A program made the position numbers and the translations under genes. A model generated the notes under the pieces. That model was not told the DNA's origin. It saw only the letters and a program-made list of their open reading frames with translations, and searched no databases. Of a DNA stretch of 64,000 nt, positions 55,141 to 64,000 are shown one piece after another. The stretch covers positions 63,440,372-63,504,371 of the forward strand of contig CM043953.1 of NCBI GenBank assembly GCA_014529385.2. The letters run 5' to 3'. This DNA comes from Adiantum capillus-veneris (Eukaryota; Streptophyta; Polypodiopsida; Polypodiales; Pteridaceae). The stretch's first letter is position 1; each line of letters opens with the position of its first letter.

Positions 55141-56330
55141 GGATCCTTATGGCAAGGGGCATTTACTTTGGTAATGTCATATTCCCCGCATCTGTAGCAC
55201 AAAATGGGCCGATTCAATGAACGAGTCGAAGGGCGAGCTGGAGACGTAGAAGCTTTGAGGGGATGAGGGAGCATGGGCATGATAAAAGCTCTGAGAGGGA
55301 AAAGTGGCTGTTAACAAAGGTAGCATGTGGTTTGGATGGCCATAGGGGGAAACCATGTTGGATGCAGGTGCTAGCCCTTGTTGAAGAGTAGGACCAAGAC
55401 TTTGCTGTATCCCTTGAGGTAGTAGCAATCCTTGTTCTCATGTCCAGACTTTTCAAAGAAGTGGCAATAAACCCGAAGGGGACATTCATGTGGAGGGTGC
55501 CCCGGAGAGCGGCAAGAGTTACACCAAACCATGGCCTTAGTCTCTTGCTGAGACCTGAGCTCTTCTAGCTCGCGCTTGATCTGTTCCGAAGCCTCGTGGT
55601 GTGGAGGCTTCTCCTATCTAAGAGAGAAGGACCTCTCCTCTTGAAGAGCTCGCTGTAACTTTAGGGCTTCCAGTTCCCTGCGTAAAAAAGTCAAGGGATC
55701 AGATGGACTTTCCAAGAGTATAGAGGCAGTCTCTTCCTGAGGAGAGTCGATAAACAGCTTCCTTGCCTCCTCTATCCTAATAGCAACAACAACAAACTCC
55801 TCCAGAGTGCAGATCGGGGACTCTCTCCGAGTTTTTACTAAGAAGCCTTCGAAAGAGCCTTCTCTATCTATTTCTTGACCATAAACTCACCTAGTTGCTG
55901 AGGAAGCTTGGCGACCAGACGCTTTGTTCTGGTCATGAGTTCTGCAAAAGTCTCTTCATGCTGGAGCATCAGGTTGGCCAACTCATCTTGAACATTCTCT
56001 TGGAAGTCCCCTGGTCTGAAAGCTTCACACAACTATTGTCTTAATGTGGCCCAAGTAGTAAAGTGGTTTTCTACAAACTGACTGTACCATTTATCTGCTA
56101 AGCCATCCAAGGTGGATGGGAAGAGTACTAAGTAGGCGTCTTCTCGGTTGAGGCTACGACCCTTGTCGAGGGAAACAAATCTCTGGGCATGGTCGTCAGC
56201 ATCCTCTATGGAGAGACCCCTGAAGGTCGGAAACTTGATATTCACCTTGGCCAGAATGCTTGTGAGCTCCTCCATGGCTGTCTCGGCCTGTTGCTCAAGA
56301 GCTTGCTGTAACACAGTGGGTGAGAACTTT
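55141..56330 (-). pseudogene. gag with two zinc knuckles (family D gypsy)
   Basis: 56033-56314 has LEQQAETAMEELTSILAKVN, IKFPTFRGLSIEDADDHAQR and LDGLADKWYSQF, a gag core. Between 55560 and 55430 the minus strand reads CNSCRSPGHPPHEC (intact CCHC) and CHFFEKSGHENKDC (second Cys changed to Phe). Near 55200 there is CYRCGEYD, a further half knuckle. At about 55140 the sequence switches to the family A integrase, so protease and RT are missing. This looks like a recombination or deletion joint. Confidence 0.65.
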
Positions 56331-56794
56331 ACTGAGGGAGGTGACTAGGGAGGTGTAGAACCGGTTGAGGGAATGGAGGTAGCTGTGGGGGAAGGTACGG
56401 GTAATGGGGTTGGTGGACTTCTACTTGGCACGAAGGGTTGACGCTTCTTGTGGTAGTACTTCAGAGGACTTAGTAGTGGGCTTTGTTGTTCTTTTGACTG
56501 CGTTGTATGTGTCATGCAGTAACCAGAAGCCCACCCAAGCTTTGGGCACGAAGACCTGTAACTTATTGAACACTCGTCCAGACTCCACTGGACCAGGGCG
56601 AGTGACTAGACCACCTGGCTAGACCTGGAAGAGAGATGAAGAGACCAGGACGAGAGACTAGACAAGAAGGTCGAGGGAAAACTGGACGAGACCAAGCTGA
56701 AGCAGGCCTAGACCAGTCGAAACCAACAGACTAATACTGAGAGCTTAAAGCATGTAGCTTCTCGTTTCGACTTTCGATGGAGTAAGACTTCAAT

Positions 56795-56816
56795 TGAGGT
56801 CCCACCGGGCGTGCCA
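56795..56816 (-). other. Probable primer-binding site, family D
   Basis: On the minus strand TGGCACGCCCGGTGGGACC lies five bases from the LTR edge at 56821. Its position and TGG start fit a primer site; I do not assign the tRNA. Confidence 0.5.
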
Positions 56817-56820
56817 AAAA

Positions 56821-57449
56821 TGAGAGCACCTATAGCGGGGATAATGTGTCGTGCTCTCTACAGTGGTTGCTCCTCAGTGCAATGTGTGTGAGATCTCACT
56901 CCAACAGAATGAAAACAAAAGAAACAATGAATAACAAAGCAAACAACACCTCGAGTCAACAGCGGAACCTGAACCAGCATGGACATCGACTAACTCAAAG
57001 AAACCAGTACAAACTCTGGCATGGCAGCACACTCAACTCCAGCCCAGAACTCACGGGTACAATGGGGGTGTCCACGCTCAACTGTGCAGGGATGGTGCAA
57101 ACGTGTTGTGCATGAACTCCATATGCTAGACTTAAGACGAATGACCATACAATGTAGGTGATGATAGCGTACATGACCCTCGAACCAACCACTCGTATGT
57201 AAGAAGCCACCAACGGCTAGCAGATATCCCAATCCAGCTAAGCCTATCTCCAAACTGAGGTGGTGGTGATCTGACCTCGGTGTCCACTAGACCACCATCC
57301 GTACTACTTGCCACGTGTCACTGCCCAGGCGAGAGTCCGTCTAGTGTGAGCTCCTAACCAATTGTGACCTGTCCTACGCCAGTGACATTGTAACCCTGCT
57401 ACAACGACACTCTTCAACTGGTATCATTTCGTGCTAAATCACTCTCTCA
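56821..57449 (-). repeat. Probable 5' LTR of family D gypsy (629 bp)
   Basis: TGAGAG at the left and CTCTCA at the right are perfect inverted ends. The left edge follows the primer site. No second copy is present, so the right edge is tentative. Confidence 0.45.
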
Positions 57450-58211
57450 AATGACCCAGACAGTCATGCATAATCTGCACTACAAGAACTGCGCAACCTG
57501 TGAGCATAACTGCCTGGAAACTGGCACACTATCTCATCGGTCAGAAAAACACGTCGACCAAAAACCAAACACAAAGCACAATCAACGAGCTCCGTGTGGT
57601 CGAAATCGTCGTCCGAGAGCCGTGCTCAAGGGAAAAAGTGCTCTAGAATGGGCTGTCGGAGCCGCTATCCATCGGTATGTGCCACCGAAGCTGAAAACTA
57701 GGAAACTATAGAAGCCGAAATGCCGTGGAGATATGTAGGATAAAGCTTGAGCTAGCTATAGGGTAGCAGGTTCACAGGTTTACACCATTTTTGGACAGGT
57801 ACAGGTCTATAGAGCCACTCGTTCACGAGTGAGCCAGTTTGGTAGTGCATGTATATCATTTGTGGATCTATTTATTGTGACACTGAGTATCTTGTCTATG
57901 CTTTATGCGGTATTGGTGATTTTTTTTTAGTTTTCACTCAGTTTTTAGGAAAAACTCTACCAGATTCTCGCCATGTTTTATGCGTATCTGCAGTTTTACT
58001 CTCTGATGGTTTAGTGGTCGAGTTTGACTCCCACTTTTGACAGGTTTTGTCAGCTTGGACACAATTTAGTGTTCTTGTACCCACTCTCGTAGGAGTGAGG
58101 ATTGCATATGCTCATGTGGCTACAGTCGAGTTTCCCCCCTTACCTACTGTACGTACTACTAGGTCCTATAGAAGAACCACTTATCAACACCTTTTCCTTT
58201 ATGTGGGAGAT
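57450..58211. other. Undetermined DNA before the second LTR-like repeat
   Basis: No recognised coding sequence. 'cctttatgtgggagattg' at the right end resembles the copia-type polypurine tract. Confidence 0.4.
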
Positions 58212-58366
58212 TGTTGGGGTAAAGGCGGTGTGCCTCTTACCCTGGTCAGACACGCCAAAGACGTCCGACCGCCCATTTACTTCTACACACCTTTTTTTTT
58301 ACTAGATAGAGGAATAAGGGACGCTCTCACACCCATTGTGTTGAGCTCCTCCACCCACATCATGTG

Positions 58367-58425
<59 letters not shown>

Positions 58426-58450
58426 CACGCACTGCATTCGCGCACTCACA
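58212..58450 (+). repeat. Second solo-LTR-like repeat with internal (CT)n
   Basis: TGTTGGGGTAAAGGCGG to CTCACA, with (CT)n at 58371-58422. It is related to 52137-52322 in its first 60 bases and in its layout. LINE sequence starts at 58451, directly adjoining. Confidence 0.5.
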
Positions 58451-58780
58451 GTGGATACCCCTATTGTTGTATACAGATGATATTGTGCTTATTTCACCTG
58501 AGACGATGCAAAGCCATCTTGATGCTTTACACACATTTGCGCATCGGTATATTGTTAACTTTTTGAAGACCAAGGCTATGGTATTCAATACTACACCGCG
58601 CAATGGGTTAGGCGATCAACACCTAGTTTTACTTATGGACAGGACCAAGTGGAGTATACGGATATGTACACTTACCTTGGGGCGGTTTTTAGTGGCCCGA
58701 TTTTCTCCATGAGGAGAGCTGCAGAGACTAGATTGACTAGAGCATACGCAGCTTTGGGATGTTTAGAGAGGATATAGCTG
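58451..58780 (+). repeat. Alpha LINE RT fragment
   Basis: WIPLLLYTDDIVLISPE (motif C with TDD), FLKTKAMVFNTTP and YTYLGAVFSGP match alpha copy 2 (9490-9760). It begins right after the LTR-like repeat and stops at 'ttagagaggata'. Frames are broken. Confidence 0.75.
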
Positions 58781-60499
58781 TTTTTCAGCTTTTCATAATT
58801 GCCATAGTAAGCTACCTCACCCTATCAAATCACTCAAACATTGTGGCTATCCCTACCATTTCACTGTATATAGGTGTGTGTGAGTTAGGGGACTTTTCCC
58901 GTATCTTCTTAAAAACCCTTAATTAGCTAGTCATTGGGCTAGTTGAGCCAAAAAAATAAAAAATATAAGTATATTATGGTCCATTTGTGTGTAAATATTT
59001 TATTGTATATAGGGCCTAAATAAAAAGATTTTTCATAATTATTTGGTATTTATTTAAATATTTCTACCTATGGTGTGTTATTTATGCTATGTACATTGAC
59101 TCACCATTACCATATTTTTTCTTACCATTTTGCATACTCTTTATTCCATATAAAAATAATTTCATGCAAGCTTCTCTTATTTTTGGTGTAACTCCATCCA
59201 AACAAAAATCCAAAAAAACTAGTTCTATTTATGTGTATATTTTTTCACTATTGTGATTTTTTCCTCCTGCATCTATTCTCTATTACTCTCATAAATTAGA
59301 CCACCAAAAATATTCATCTTTTTATGGTAGACTTATAATGAGAGAGATTTATTTTGACCCCTTTATATCTTTTCACCTATATTATTTATATTTGACATGT
59401 ACATATTTTTTTAGACTCCTCAATATTTGATTTTCTTAGTTCTACTATTCACTTATATCATGATCTCAATAATATCTTCAATGATAGACCTACCAAATAA
59501 GATCAAGGGTATGTGGCATGCATGCATGCACCATGGGGAGCTCACTCTTGGAGGTATTCAAAAGAATCATCCAAAGAAGGACCTCACAAGGACTTTGTGC
59601 AGTGGAAAAAACAGTCGGTTTTGCTGAATTTTTAAAGATCACATGCTCCCCGAATTTGAAAAGGTGATACAAACAAAAGTTGTAGCTCGTGAGCTGAACT
59701 TTTGCCTCAAATTTTTTCATATTTTTTTGAGCTACGAGCTGTAAGCTATGATTTTATTGGTGGACCCCAGTTTGCCCATGCTATGCAGCCACACTCCCTC
59801 TTCCACTTTATCATTTTCCTCTTTCACACACACTCCTCCCTCTCCTTCCCACTCCCAAACCTGCAACTTCCATGTCCTAATTCACCCTCTTCACCATTGC
59901 CACATCTCTCACACCTCCACAGCCTTCATCCTCCATTTCTACACCCTATGTGTCCCCCTTTCTCTCTACATATATGTCCATATTACCATACTCTCTTCAG
60001 CTCTGTAAAGAGCTTCAAAAAATCAGCAAAAATCCAAGGATAACCTCTGCAAATAAAGGCTTTTATCATGAATTTTCCAAGGTTTGAAGATAACATAGCT
60101 TCATCGACACGCGATGCTTCGCCATGCTAACTGCTTCTACCGGTGCTGTAAAGAGGTGAATGTCAACTTCTCCAAGCTTCAACCTTGCTTTACAAGCTTA
60201 TCCCTTCTCTAACTTTTCTCATCATATATCTCACCATTTGGTGAATGATTTTGTAAATATTTTGTAATGATAATTACTAACTACTAACCACTAACCTTTG
60301 TAAAATGCACCCTCTACTAGAGTAGGCATTCCCAAATTATTCACTCAATCCCTCTCCTTTCATCCTCAATAATTCTCTTCCCTTAAGCACACATCCATGT
60401 GACTCAAAGGACAAGAGAGACCCACCCTCATTAAAAAAAATAAAAATATGCATAATCTTTTATTCCTTCAAATAAATAAACTTGATTAGGCCTAATCCA
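58781..60499. other. AT-rich non-coding DNA
   Basis: No supported ORF; frames such as 59702-60043 are low-complexity Ser/Pro/His. The end (60240-60300, 'aattactaactactaaccac') loosely recalls the outer edge of the palindrome family (40320-40370), so this may be a highly diverged arm. Confidence 0.4.
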
Positions 60500-61361
60500 A
60501 ATCGGGGCTTCTAAAACCTATGAATAGAGACCTTCTCTCCCTTGTAAATCATCACATGATCACACTACGCCACACCATTTTCAACACATAACACACCACT
60601 CTTCAAGCTTAGTTGTGTAGAATGTGTGCATCGTGAGTGGTCTATTCCATCATTACACATAGGTGCATGGAGAAGCTTGAAGTTAGTTATGCCATCTAGA
60701 GGAGTGGAGTGTATGCCATACTCTTCACCACACTTGTAGCCTACTCTTGTGCATAAATAAAATTTATAGTTTTGGGTTCAATTGTATGCTGCAACTACGA
60801 CTCTTCTCTCCAAATTGACTTGATAAGTTGGCTAATCAGGTGGTTGAAGGTATATTGTCCTTGAAGTTTGTTGTGCCATTTCATGCTTGGTGGTTTGAGG
60901 GCTTGTTGAATTGTTTGCCTAAAAGGTCAATTGTAAGAGGGTGCTCGGTGAGAGGGCTCCCGTGACCCTAAGACAATTTGTGTATTGGCAACAAGGTCAA
61001 GTTTTGTGTTGTCTCTCTATTTCTCATCAAGCTTTGTGTGCATCTAGTCTTTAAGGCTTAGACTGAGTTGCTCAAGTTGATTTGTGCTCTTTACCTCTCT
61101 CTGGCGTGGTGAATGTTTGTGTTTGGTGTGTGTGGCTATCTTGCATTCCCCTCTCTTTGTGCGTTTGAGTACAAGAAGATATCACATGCGTCCTAGTTCG
61201 CATCTACAACTAGGTGGTGCCCCTTTTCTTGTTTGGTTTCTGGCTGTGGGTTGTTGTTGTCTCTGATTGTGCTTGCCCCAGCCCCAATTGAGCAGCACGG
61301 GAGCCTCGAAGGGTGTTTAGAGGCTGCTCTTCTTGTTGCCCGCCCCGGACCGCCTCACTGT
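60500..61361 (+). repeat. Second copy of the 40441 dispersed unit
   Basis: Shared blocks with 40441-41555: 'gagagggct(a/c)cc', 'caagg(c/t)caagtttt', 'aactaggtggtgcc', 'agcacgggagcct', 'gtttagaggc' and 'ttgcccgccc'. It ends at the same point and is followed by alpha LINE sequence. Confidence 0.5.
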
Positions 61362-61732
61362 GCTATATGGAGTGCAAATATGGGGACCCTCAATAGATCA
61401 TCATAGTCAGCAGCATGGACGTACAAATGGGTGGTGAGACATGGAGAGGCTACTTATCTCCATGATCACCAGGATGATCAAGACTAAGGCCTCGGTTCCC
61501 CATGCAATCATCCGAGCAGAGCTAATTACCCCTCCTTTCGTGGTTGAGGCTCTTACAAGATCAGTGGAACTAATACACAGCTTATGGGAGCTCCCACGAG
61601 ATCGTTATGCTCAGCTGGCCCTGGAGTCCTCCAAACACTTAGACAGCGAAGGAAGATACATCTTGGTATGCACAGATGGTAGCATGGTTTGAGCTACATG
61701 GTTTCTCTATGGACAAGCTCCCGCCCTTTCAG

Positions 61733-61735
<3 letters not shown>

Positions 61736-61803
<68 letters not shown>
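61736..61803. repeat. (CT)n microsatellite inside LINE
   Basis: About 33 CT units begin within the LINE word 'cagtattctc' and lead straight into the first SINE-like repeat. Confidence 0.9.
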
Positions 61804-61805
<2 letters not shown>

Positions 61806-61940
61806 AATTACCCAAGTGTTGTAGATTGGTTATGTCATTTCCCTCTTGAATAACAGGTCTTGAGTTCAACTCTCCTCGTCGAATAGATCTTTAAGGTCTC
61901 TTGGATAGTTTCCTACAACGTTAAAATACTCTCTTCTCAG
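61803..61940 (+). mobile_element. tRNA-like SINE, copy 1
   Basis: It carries a possible Pol III A box ('tgtagattggt', about 61819) and B box ('gagttcaactc', 61862-61872), followed by an unrelated 3' body ('agatctttaaggtctcttgg'). It ends in 'tactctcttctc'. Copy 2 is very similar. It has no ORF and no poly(A). Confidence 0.6.
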
Positions 61941-61971
<31 letters not shown>

Positions 61972-61976
61972 GGTGT
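61941..61976. repeat. (TG)n microsatellite between SINE copies
   Basis: A GT run followed by G-rich sequence, located directly after SINE copy 1. Confidence 0.85.
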
Positions 61977-62010
61977 GTGCTCTAATAAAAAGAGGAAAAT
62001 GGTATAACCT

Positions 62011-62172
62011 TTCTATCACCCAAGCGTGGTAGATTGGTTATGCCCTTTCCCTCTTGATAACAGGTCTTGAGTTCAACTCTCCTCGTCGGATAGATCTTTA
62101 AGGTCTCCTAGGATAGTTTTCTACGACGTTAAAATACTCTTCTTCTTCTTCTTCTTCTTCTTCTTCTCTCTC
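62011..62172 (+). mobile_element. tRNA-like SINE, copy 2, with (CTT)n tail
   Basis: A-box-like TGGTAGATTGG at 62027-62037 (consensus TRGYNNANNGG), B-box-like GAGTTCAACTC at 62069-62079 (consensus GGTTCGANTCC), 31 bases apart as in tRNA genes. The 3' body 'tagatctttaaggtctcc' is shared with 61803 and 11381. The tail is about nine CTT units. The family is probably tRNA-derived, but the match to the B box is imperfect (TTCAAC for TTCGAN). Confidence 0.65.
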
Positions 62173-62415
62173 GCACGGAGGTCACTAGACTTATATGGCA
62201 GGAGTTTAAGTTGGATACACAGAGGACATGGATATAGCCTATACAGGAGCTGGGCACAAAGATGACTACATATAGAGAGCATTTTCTCTGCTCACAGAGG
62301 ATGGGTCCATCTAGGCCTGCCTACATGGACACTCAATTGTCCACGGATTACGATGTGCTATTGGACAGATTCGGACTTCATCATATCAGTTGGAGATTGA
62401 GAATGGCGGATATCT

Positions 62416-63120
62416 AGGAAATTCAGCTGAGTTGCCGGTCTCTCCTCACTATATGCTGTCTCTACTCTCAATGTTCTATCCTCCTGGTGTACCCAGCTGC
62501 CATATGACCCGCAGTGCCACATACAAACAATGTCCCAGTAAATCAATATAGAATACTTGCTGCTGTATAACCCCCCTCCATGAATAGTAGGAAGAGAGAT
62601 GAAGCGAAGAGGATTCTTCACGAGAGAGGGCTCAAGAATCAATCGGATGCATACATCCTCAAATAGTGCACTACCCTCACTCAAAATAACACCCAGACTA
62701 CTACCAATCTTTGCAATATGCGGCTGAAACTCTAGCAGGTCCTAGAAGCTTGGTTGTAACTGCTAAACCCTCATTGAGGCTAGCTAGATCCATCCCTTGC
62801 CTCCCATCTACACAACTAACAATATCCTCTGCTTAAGCTAAGGAGACTCTCCACCAAGTAGACTAGCCTTCTCCGATGTCTCAAATTAAACTCTACAGCG
62901 ACCTCTCCCTAAGGAGGAGACCATCACAATCTTGGGAATGGGCATTGTGAGGAAGGCATGTCTGAGGAAGTCCAAAGCTGTGGTGCTGACAGCCTTTCTC
63001 CTTACAGCATGCCTCTAGAATTGCCTTTGAATTGCAAATGGTAGTGAATGTATGTGCTGACAGTCTGATCCCAATTGATAAACCATCGGAATCCATGATA
63101 AAGAGCCGTCTCACCTCCAA
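62416..63120 (-). pseudogene. Possible LINE ORF1-like remnant (weak)
   Basis: On the minus strand 62760-62420 reads LLEFQPHIAKIGSSLGVILS, ...KNPLRFISLPTIHGGG, ...SILIYWDIVCMWHCGSYGSW. The spacing loosely resembles the C-terminal DUF4283/zf-CCHC part of plant L1 ORF1, with degenerate Cys/His positions. 62893-63120 is another open piece (SAHTFTTICNSKAILEACCK) that I do not recognise. The call is uncertain. Confidence 0.3.
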
Positions 63121-63668
63121 TGAACCAATCGAAAGGGGAGATGGTGATACTGGTGGAATTCCCCCAAGATAGCGGCTTACCAGAGTCGATAATATAAAAG
63201 ACTCATGTGTCCCCAGTACCAGCTGTCACCATTACCACCACTACATGAAACTGCTCCCTAAAAAACACATAGGTACATAATGCATGTCTAAATTGACGGC
63301 TATGGTGAGAATACTTATGACGGCTGGGGCGACCCCATGCCGGTAAACCGCCGCTGCATGGAGAGGGGACGGTTGGACCTACACCGATGCTCCAGTCTCG
63401 TATGCTGAAGTTTAAACGTTGAATACATCAAGGGTGCGTCAAGTAGCTACTCAAGGCCTTCAGCACCTATGAAAGGCTATAAAAATATTCAGTGTAAGAA
63501 CTATATGTACATTAAGAAGGTATGTGTGAGGAGTGCAAGATGAGCCACTATGCGGGTGTGGCCCTGGTCCATGCTGAAGAATTTGAAGTGCTGGCGGTGA
63601 AAAAACCCCTGAGATACTCAGGGAAGATAAATCATGGGGACCATCTCAAAAGAAACTGTTACACATGA
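63121..63668. other. No supported feature
   Basis: Both strands carry frequent stops and I see no repeat known from the rest of the window. Confidence 0.4.
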
Positions 63669-63956
63669 TTCAGTACCTTCAAGTACCAACTCCTCCAAGG
63701 CAGCATCTTGCAGTGCCTCTACAACACTCCAATCCACCCATGCAGAAATACCATTGTCGCATACATCAAAGACCTTCAGTGTCCTGCAAACCACAAGATT
63801 CCAACACCATTCGCTCAGACTAGTATTGAACCAGAATCAAAATCATTGGTTCTCAAAGATGTGGTCATCACCTCACAGATGGCAGTGCTTGAACAATGGC
63901 AGAAAACCCCCAAGTCTCTATGTTGTTGTATGGAAGACGAAGAATCTGGAGACTAA
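63669..63956 (+). CDS. Possible host exon, function unknown
   Basis: After a TGA near 63665 a 95-codon frame runs FSTFKYQLLQGSILQCLYNT ... IKDLQCPANHKIPTPFAQTS ... QWQKTPKSLCCCMEDEESGD and stops at 63956. Composition is balanced, not low-complexity, and it does not resemble any transposon protein here. It lacks a good start, so it would be an internal or last exon. I do not recognise a domain. A competing plus frame (63634-63972) is probably its shadow. Confidence 0.3.
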   Translation, partial: FSTFKYQLLQGSILQCLYNTPIHPCRNTIVAYIKDLQCPANHKIPTPFAQTSIEPESKSLVLKDVVITSQMAVLEQWQKTPKSLCCCMEDEESGD

Positions 63957-64000
63957 AAAGGAAACAAGTTGATAGCAGTTTAGTCGAAGGCCCCAATTGG

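Larger units (their letters stand above)
61362..62415 (+). mobile_element. Alpha LINE fragment containing nested SINE copies
   Basis: 61362-61735 matches the C-terminal part of the family (MERLLISMITRMIKTKASVP, VELIHSLWELPRDRYAQLAL). The sequence is then interrupted by (CT)n, two SINE-like repeats and a (TG)n tract, and resumes at about 62173 ('gcacggaggtcactagactt' against 'atcacgaggctcatctgcc' of copy 2) to 62415. The interruption is thus younger than the LINE. Confidence 0.7.

Noticed and set aside
59702-60043. Host gene encoding a His/Ser/Pro-rich protein
   Set aside because: Low-complexity composition, a competing frame of the same nature at 59748, and no supporting motif.
62011-62090. 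Functional tRNA gene
   Set aside because: A- and B-box-like motifs exist, but I cannot fold acceptor and anticodon arms, and the element repeats with a CTT tail, so a SINE fits better.

Overview
This window looks like repeat-rich nuclear DNA of a land plant. The evidence is a chromodomain-carrying Ty3/gypsy chromovirus with an initiator-Met tRNA primer site, several other Ty3/gypsy pieces, Ty1/copia remnants, a plant-type L1 LINE with a DUF4283-like ORF1, hAT-type and foldback DNA elements, and very abundant (CT)n/(GA)n microsatellites. There are no bacterial operons, rRNA, tRNA or CRISPR. A fern or lycophyte is my guess from the overall flavour; the sequence does not prove it. Almost every reading frame belongs to a decayed transposable element. 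The only candidate host genes are an LRR fragment near 27 kb and a possible exon near 63.7 kb.

Layout. 1-5143: 5' half of a minus-strand Ty3/gypsy element (family A) with its 1.2-kb LTR, inserted in a LINE. 5144-11380: head-to-tail pieces of an endonuclease/RT LINE (called alpha here) whose tails are (TTTC)n or (CT)n. 11381-11471: 3' half of a short SINE-like repeat. 12226-15290: minus-strand Ty3/gypsy family C, with probable LTR sequence beyond it. 16363-16479: hAT-type MITE with perfect 8-bp target duplication. 16821-23562: full-length but mutated L1-like LINE bounded by a 16-bp duplication and ending in poly(A). 23687-24982: foldback element with roughly 390-bp inverted arms. 25.4-27 kb: possible copia LTR and primer site. 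26.97-27.44 kb: LRR fragment. 28.4-29.06 kb: copia RNase H. 29.4-30.64 kb: minisatellite and a second copy of the foldback family. 30.75-34.15 kb: minus-strand L1 whose ORF1 start is joined to ORF2. 35.1-35.9 kb: LINE scrap interrupted by a 686-bp LTR. 36.34-38.95 kb: a very large AT-rich palindrome, with a further arm at 39.12-40.44 kb and a unit at 40.45-41.55 kb that recurs at 60.5-61.36 kb. 42.3-51.7 kb: best-preserved alpha LINE, split by a 6.4-kb chromovirus (44853-51291). 51.7-52.8 kb: LINE, LTR-like and protease scraps. 53.1-55.14 kb: 3' end of a second family-A element. 55.14-57.45 kb: 5' end of another gypsy family (D). 57.5-64 kb: LTR-like and LINE scraps, AT-rich DNA, and two SINE copies nested in a LINE.

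There is no single functional system in the cellular sense. The most interesting pattern is the association of alpha LINE ends and breaks with pyrimidine microsatellites, together with a tRNA-like SINE that also ends in CTT/CT repeats. This suggests, without proving, a LINE/SINE partnership that uses or seeds microsatellites. Other notable points are the 2.6-kb palindrome, an ATGA overlap between L1 ORF1 and ORF2, the ORF1::ORF2 join, and an excess of transition mutations typical of silenced, methylated elements. All alignments were done by eye.
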